This document shows, one piece after another, positions 60,958-64,000 of a DNA stretch of 64,000 nucleotides. The stretch's first letter is position 1. Every line of letters begins with the position of its first letter. The position numbers were made by a program, and so were the translations under genes. This DNA is from Taenia hydatigena (taxonomy: Eukaryota > Platyhelminthes > Cestoda > Cyclophyllidea > Taeniidae): assembly GCA_036345935.2 (NCBI GenBank), contig JADWOT020001416.1, positions 85,404-149,403 on the forward strand. The letters are read 5' to 3'. Below the pieces are notes generated by a model. That model had not been told where the DNA came from. It made no database searches and saw nothing but the letters and a program-made list of their open reading frames with translations.

Positions 60958-61860
60958 TTGATCGCCACTATGTGCTTATACTTACAGTTTACGTATTAAA
61001 ATCATTTTATTACAACGAAGTCATTCTTAAATATTAAATGTCTAGCAGCAGCTTTACACCTCAATGAAACAGAGGTAGCTTTACACTTGAGACCTAATCT
61101 CAATTAATTAGAGATTAAAACGAATAAAATATAGTACACTGAACATCCGCGCTCTCTGGTTTTCTGTTAACACAGCTGCGGTACAACTGCATGGCACAAA
61201 GTGCTAATGTCTTGCAGGAGATCGCAGCTGGTTAATAGCTGCAGACGTATTAAGACCAGTGCCAGATCAAAGTGAGAAATGCATGAAGTGCAGTGCACTT
61301 AAGGTAATTTTCCGTTGTTTCACATGTGTAGTACCTTGTGCATGCATCACTCTAAACCACCAGTCAAACTCAATATCATTCAGTAAGGCAACTCTTTCGT
61401 GATTCGATATTTTTCTTGTCCTGCCTCGAAGGCTTTTGTATACAGCCGTATAGCTGCTAAATAACTAAAATCAACTTGTACTTAATACGTGATTAGAGGT
61501 GTGAGTGTTGTAGTAACTGGCATAAAGCTATTTTACTGCGCATCAAAAATTAAACCTTGGGAATTAAGGACGAAGCCGAACTATCTAGTAAATGGCTTTC
61601 GTTAATCTACGCATATCAAGCATAGTAAGGAACCATAAAATGCAATTTCTTCTTACCTGGATTTTGTGCAAAGTAATGCCAAAGGCAGAATCCTGGGCCC
61701 GGATTGTTCGTTAAAGGGCTCATGCTTAACAAATTATGCCCCGTCGGACGCGAAATAATTTTCGATTTCGTAGAATCCACATCCCGCACAGTCATTGCCA
61801 CCAAGCAATCCCCGTTAATTTGGATGAGTCTCCAAAAAACATATTTCTCTTTTGCCGAAT
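60958..61860. repeat. segmental duplication family D, copy 2
   Basis: Diverged copy of 47195-48065, same orientation. The right-hand boundary is continued by a second homologous block: 61895-62030 matches 49060-49200 (CTACAAAGCACAT, AGTATT/AGTTTC). Copy 2 lacks roughly 0.9 kb that lies between the two blocks in copy 1. Confidence 0.75.
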
Positions 61861-62110
61861 GCATGGAATTTCGGTGTGGCAATGGATCCAACTTACAAAC
61901 GCGAATGTGTCGGCCTTAGGAGAGCGACCACGCTGCTCTACGACCTGGTACATAGCGTCCTCTCGCCTCTGACCTACAAAGCACATCTAAGAAACATAAG
62001 TATTGCAGCAGTCCTTTGCAAAGATCGTTACAACTGACGATGAAAAAGCAATCCTCGCTGTCCTTCACGCCCTAGCTCCATTTAATAAGATCGTCAGTGT
62101 TGCGGCTTGT
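61852..62110 (+). pseudogene. coding-like relic in family D copy 2
   Basis: The plus frame reads MDPTYKRECVGLRRATTLLY, HSVLSPLTYKAHLRNISIA and stops at TGA (62035). One frame over from about 62020 it seems to continue TTDDEKAILAVLHALAPFNK. The YKAHL core is shared with copy 1 (49120-49190). Minus-strand splice-like sites (TTTGTAG acceptor at 61974 and CCAG|GTAAGA donor at 61656) are also shared by both copies, so the sense strand is not settled. Confidence 0.35.
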
Positions 62111-64000
62111 TATTTAATTGACAGGACATAACTTCCGGCTTGTCATCTCCTCCCCTTTCCTATAATTCGAGACAGGTCTAGACATCGTTGATTAGAGAGC
62201 ACCTCTCCACTTACCTCGGCGATATGTGACAGCCCCCAGTGTGCTCAGTCCGCATCCCGGTCACGTGATGTCGCGGTAGCCCTTGTACATACTCAGTCCC
62301 TAATGCTCAAGATTATGGTCTTCAAGTCACCGCGCTGGGAAGACTTGAAGAATTCAGGGGTGTATCAGGCTTGCCCTTACTATTTGGCTCCGTCTTCCTC
62401 AATTTGCCGTAATTAACTAAGAAGTGACCTCTGATGGTGTTTAACATTTTACCTCTATTCTTTATAGGTTGTTATTTCTCTGCCGAAACGTTTAAAGCAT
62501 TTATTTAATTACGACTTGGTTTTTAGCTATTTGAGTAGGGCATAGAAGCAGAAGCGACGAGAAGTAACAAAAGTAGAGTCATTTGTCCAAGAACCTGCTT
62601 GCCACTTCGCCAATTCCTTCAACCACTAATCCACCACCTACCTGTCTATTCAACTTTGTGGAAGTGTGGTAGCCACTTTGATCAGCATAGAGTGGATATA
62701 CAGGGCGAGCCAAGCTTAAAGCATCCATGATGTTTACAGGAGGCACTCAAAGCTCATAACGTCAACCGACTAAAATTAGTGCCGTGAAATTAAACAAATG
62801 TACTTTAAGCATATATACCGACATGCTTTTTGGAGGAGGGGCAAACACTACCCGCCGGTTGACACGTCACCTAATCTTGGGGTGAAGTTGATTATCAAAG
62901 CTGAGAACTATTTTTTGGCTAATTGGAGCTCACAGCGGAGCTCCGAATGCACTGCAAATGTATTAACATCTTTTGCAACACCTTAGCTGGCTCAAGGGCA
63001 AATTAAAGATAGGAAGTATAGTGAGCGGAGAGTGGTAGAAAGCAAAAAAGGTTTGAGAATCTGCCGCTGATTGAATTACATAATCGCTTTCTGTCATAAA
63101 CAAAAGCAGATTTGTTCGACCCGGCGTCTTTGCATTCACTTATTTGTCCGCCGTAGCCTGGATCGTCCTGGGATCTTATCGATTGACAGCCTATCCAGAT
63201 AACAAGCATAGGCCTGCGCACATCAGGTTGACTGACTGAGTTAACGAACTCATGCAATTAAGTCTTTTTTATGCGCCTATAATCTCCTCACATAATATGT
63301 GTCAGAAGTTATCCGGGATGCAGCAATATCTTATGTCCTATTTCTAATAAAGACAGATGATTGATCCTAACGGCGCGTGTGACATCTGTTATTTCTTTAC
63401 CATTTGAAGCTCCTTAATCGTCGGCCAGTGCTCCCATTCTGCTGTGAAATTTTTTCCCAAGCATTCACACACCGTCATGCAGCTAACTGCCATTTTGGGC
63501 ATTAGGCTAATCTAATTTTTAGGTCTTTTATAGTATAACTGTTGCAAACAATTTTGGTTCTAAAAAGAAAAAAAAACCATCTATCGACTATCTATCTATC
63601 ATGCCAAAGCATTCTCTTCAAATGCACGATAATCCCAACTTGTTAAATTTAACGCTTAAGATTGCTGTTAGGCACCACTTATTAAGAAGATCCTAAGCAA
63701 ATTTTCTCACTACTTGCAGGTCGAATGGAAAATGATAGATTGCTGCTTTGTGTTCTGCCATTTCCACTTCTAGTCGACATTGCCCTCAATACACAGCGGT
63801 AAAAAAAGAACAGCCCTACTCGGAAATGAAAAATAAACAAAAACGCAAAACTTTAACAAAATTTTGGCTCAGAATAAAATTATATTACTGGAGATCTGTA
63901 TTTTCAGCACCGCAAAAAGCCAACAACTAAAGCCTTTATTAGGTTACACATAGGTGAAAACGGTAAAATATGTGGTTTAGCACTTTTGGTGCTTTCATTT
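62111..64000. other. no supported gene
   Basis: Short frames only. A small CTAT-rich stretch lies at about 63579-63600. Confidence 0.5.

Overview
This window looks like nuclear DNA from a repeat-rich animal genome. A flatworm, most likely a tapeworm or fluke, is my best guess. The one clearly identifiable gene is split into many small exons by introns, several only 43-84 bp long, and the rest of the sequence is diverged non-coding DNA with dispersed repeats. The flatworm assignment is an inference from intron sizes and the style of the guanylate cyclase, not a proven point. There are no operons, rRNA genes, CRISPR arrays or bacterial features.

The centre of interest is 15.6-23.3 kb (+ strand). 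It holds a complete set of parts of a membrane (receptor-type) guanylate cyclase in canonical order: signal peptide, extracellular ligand-binding (ANF-receptor) domain, juxtamembrane W-P-G...C-G motif, transmembrane helix, kinase-homology domain, coiled-coil dimerisation segment, class III cyclase domain and C-terminal tail. About 19 exons can be placed, most with matching splice phases. The gene is nevertheless broken. Several stops fall in conserved frames, two deletions of about 30 nt each shift the frame, a third small frameshift lies near the end, and the first metal-binding Asp and the catalytic Arg of the cyclase domain are substituted. Because introns are kept, it is an unprocessed pseudogene. 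Four consecutive kinase-homology exons (19.7-21.0 kb) are intact.

Downstream, 27-62 kb is a patchwork of diverged duplicated segments. There is a tandem pair of about 240 bp at 27.3-27.8 kb. Family B is a dispersed pair of about 600 bp at 29.2 and 36.0 kb. A cluster of three tRNA-derived (SINE-like) segments lies at 33.5-34.0 kb. Family A has about four copies at 40.7-44.8 and 58.6-59.8 kb, one inverted, and carries decayed C2H2-finger-like sequence. Family D is a pair at 47.2-49.2 and 61.0-62.0 kb. Between these lie coding-like relics: a tetraspanin-like one at 40.1-40.5 kb (minus), unrecognised ones at 48.7-49.4, 49.8-50.0 and 52.3-53.4 kb, and a finger relic at 50.7 kb. The flanks (1-15.5, 23.3-27.3, 53.4-58.6 and 62-64 kb) show no gene I can support.

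Taken together, the window reads as a graveyard: one decayed receptor cyclase locus followed by several families of old segmental duplications. No intact, convincingly expressed protein-coding gene was found.
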